Program-made: the position numbers and the translations under genes
Assembly (NCBI GenBank): GCA_030740795.1
Contig: JASLWO010000053.1
Span: 1-34,056, forward strand
Length of the DNA stretch: 34,056 bases
Reading direction: 5' to 3'
Origin: Acidimicrobiales bacterium
GTDB taxonomy: Bacteria > Actinomycetota > Acidimicrobiia > Acidimicrobiales > UBA8592
Shown: positions 33,792-34,056 of the stretch, piece by piece
How positions within the stretch are numbered: position 1 is the stretch's first letter
Layout: every line of letters begins with the position of its first letter
Notes under the pieces: generated by a model
The model's input: only the letters and a program-made list of their open reading frames with translations
The model's database searches: none
What the model was told of the DNA's origin: nothing

Positions 33792-34056
33792 TCAATTTGA
33801 GGACTCTTCGCAGGAAACAACTTCAGCAATGAAATCCTCAATCCGCATTTCTTGTTCACTAGTTTGCCCTCCCATATTAAGAAAGCGCTTCATGAGTTTC
33901 CTGCCATTCAAAGACCTATTTCTATCGTTGAAGAGATTGTTTTCTTCTATCAGCCCATCAGTGAAATCAGGCAGAGTTAACTGAAGGGCTCTCTTCGCTG
34001 CTCGTACAGCATCAGGGTCGAAGCTGGAAACCCTTTTAACGAAATTATCAACAAAA
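33792..34056 (-). CDS. Enoyl-CoA hydratase/isomerase family protein, C-terminal part (runs off window)
   Basis: The minus-strand frame from the window edge to TGA at 33794-33792 encodes about 87 residues. It contains RAAKRALQ, then GLIEENNLFNDRN and LMKRFLNMGGQTSEQE, which look like the C-terminal helices of crotonase-fold proteins (the family often ends with AAKxAL, E...LF and RFL..GGQT). The catalytic core lies outside the window, so the assignment rests on this tail only. Seven bases separate the stop from the upstream possible GTG of the acyltransferase gene; the two are probably one operon. Confidence 0.6.
   Translation of the reverse strand, partial: FVDNFVKRVSSFDPDAVRAAKRALQLTLPDFTDGLIEENNLFNDRNRSLNGRKLMKRFLNMGGQTSEQEMRIEDFIAEVVSCEESSN

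Noticed and set aside
33724-33984. 86-codon open frame on the plus strand
   Set aside because: Antisense to the crotonase C-terminus and acyltransferase start, which have better family evidence.

Overview
The window is 34 kb of densely packed, moderately AT-rich bacterial chromosome from an actinobacterium. My best guess is a low-GC marine member of the Acidimicrobiia. The reasons are the gene order (S10-spc-alpha ribosomal operons, then truA, rplM-rpsI, glmM, glmS, nnr, alr, tsaE, tsaB, rimI, tsaD), the frequent GTG starts and ATGA/TAATG gene overlaps, a mycothiol-associated DinB-type protein, and the lipid-type acyl-CoA dehydrogenase, MaoC and crotonase genes. No rRNA, tRNA, CRISPR array, insertion sequence or phage gene was seen. 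The taxonomic placement is inference from gene order and style, not from a search.

Layout. Positions 1-18100 are an almost unbroken plus-strand run of translation genes: the 3' part of tuf, rpsJ, a 278-bp gap, rplC-rplD-rplW-rplB-rpsS-rplV-rpsC-rplP-rpmC-rpsQ-rplN-rplX-rplE-rpsZ-rpsH-rplF-rplR-rpsE-rpmD-rplO, secY, adk, infA, rpmJ, rpsM, rpsK, rpsD, rpoA, rplQ, truA, rplM, rpsI. The methionine aminopeptidase gene usually found between adk and infA is absent; a 132-bp spacer with a hairpin sits there, and infA appears to start with CTG. Positions 18187-23008 carry glmM and a very large glmS (1143 residues), two steps of UDP-N-acetylglucosamine and cell-wall precursor synthesis. Positions 23059-29154 carry nnr (NAD(P)HX repair), alr (D-alanine for peptidoglycan), a P1-family self-cleaving peptidase, and tsaE-tsaB-rimI-tsaD (tRNA t6A modification plus ribosomal S18 acetylation).

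From 29257 onward the content changes to peripheral metabolism: an acyl-CoA dehydrogenase, a degenerate TIGR03086/DinB-like protein on the minus strand, a MaoC dehydratase translationally coupled to a flavin split-barrel protein, an aldo/keto reductase, and on the minus strand a PlsC-like acyltransferase preceded by the C-terminal end of a crotonase. The groES/groL pair often seen after tsaD in actinobacteria is not there.

The main points for a second look are the giant GlmS with N-terminal insertions and a C-terminal extension of about 300 residues, its apparently leaderless promoter, ribosomal protein L22 with a 160-residue acidic tail ending in a small sunset-like domain, the CTG start of infA with the missing map gene, and structured non-coding leaders in front of rplC and rplM. 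I did not find a wholly new multi-gene system; most of the window is conserved housekeeping DNA.
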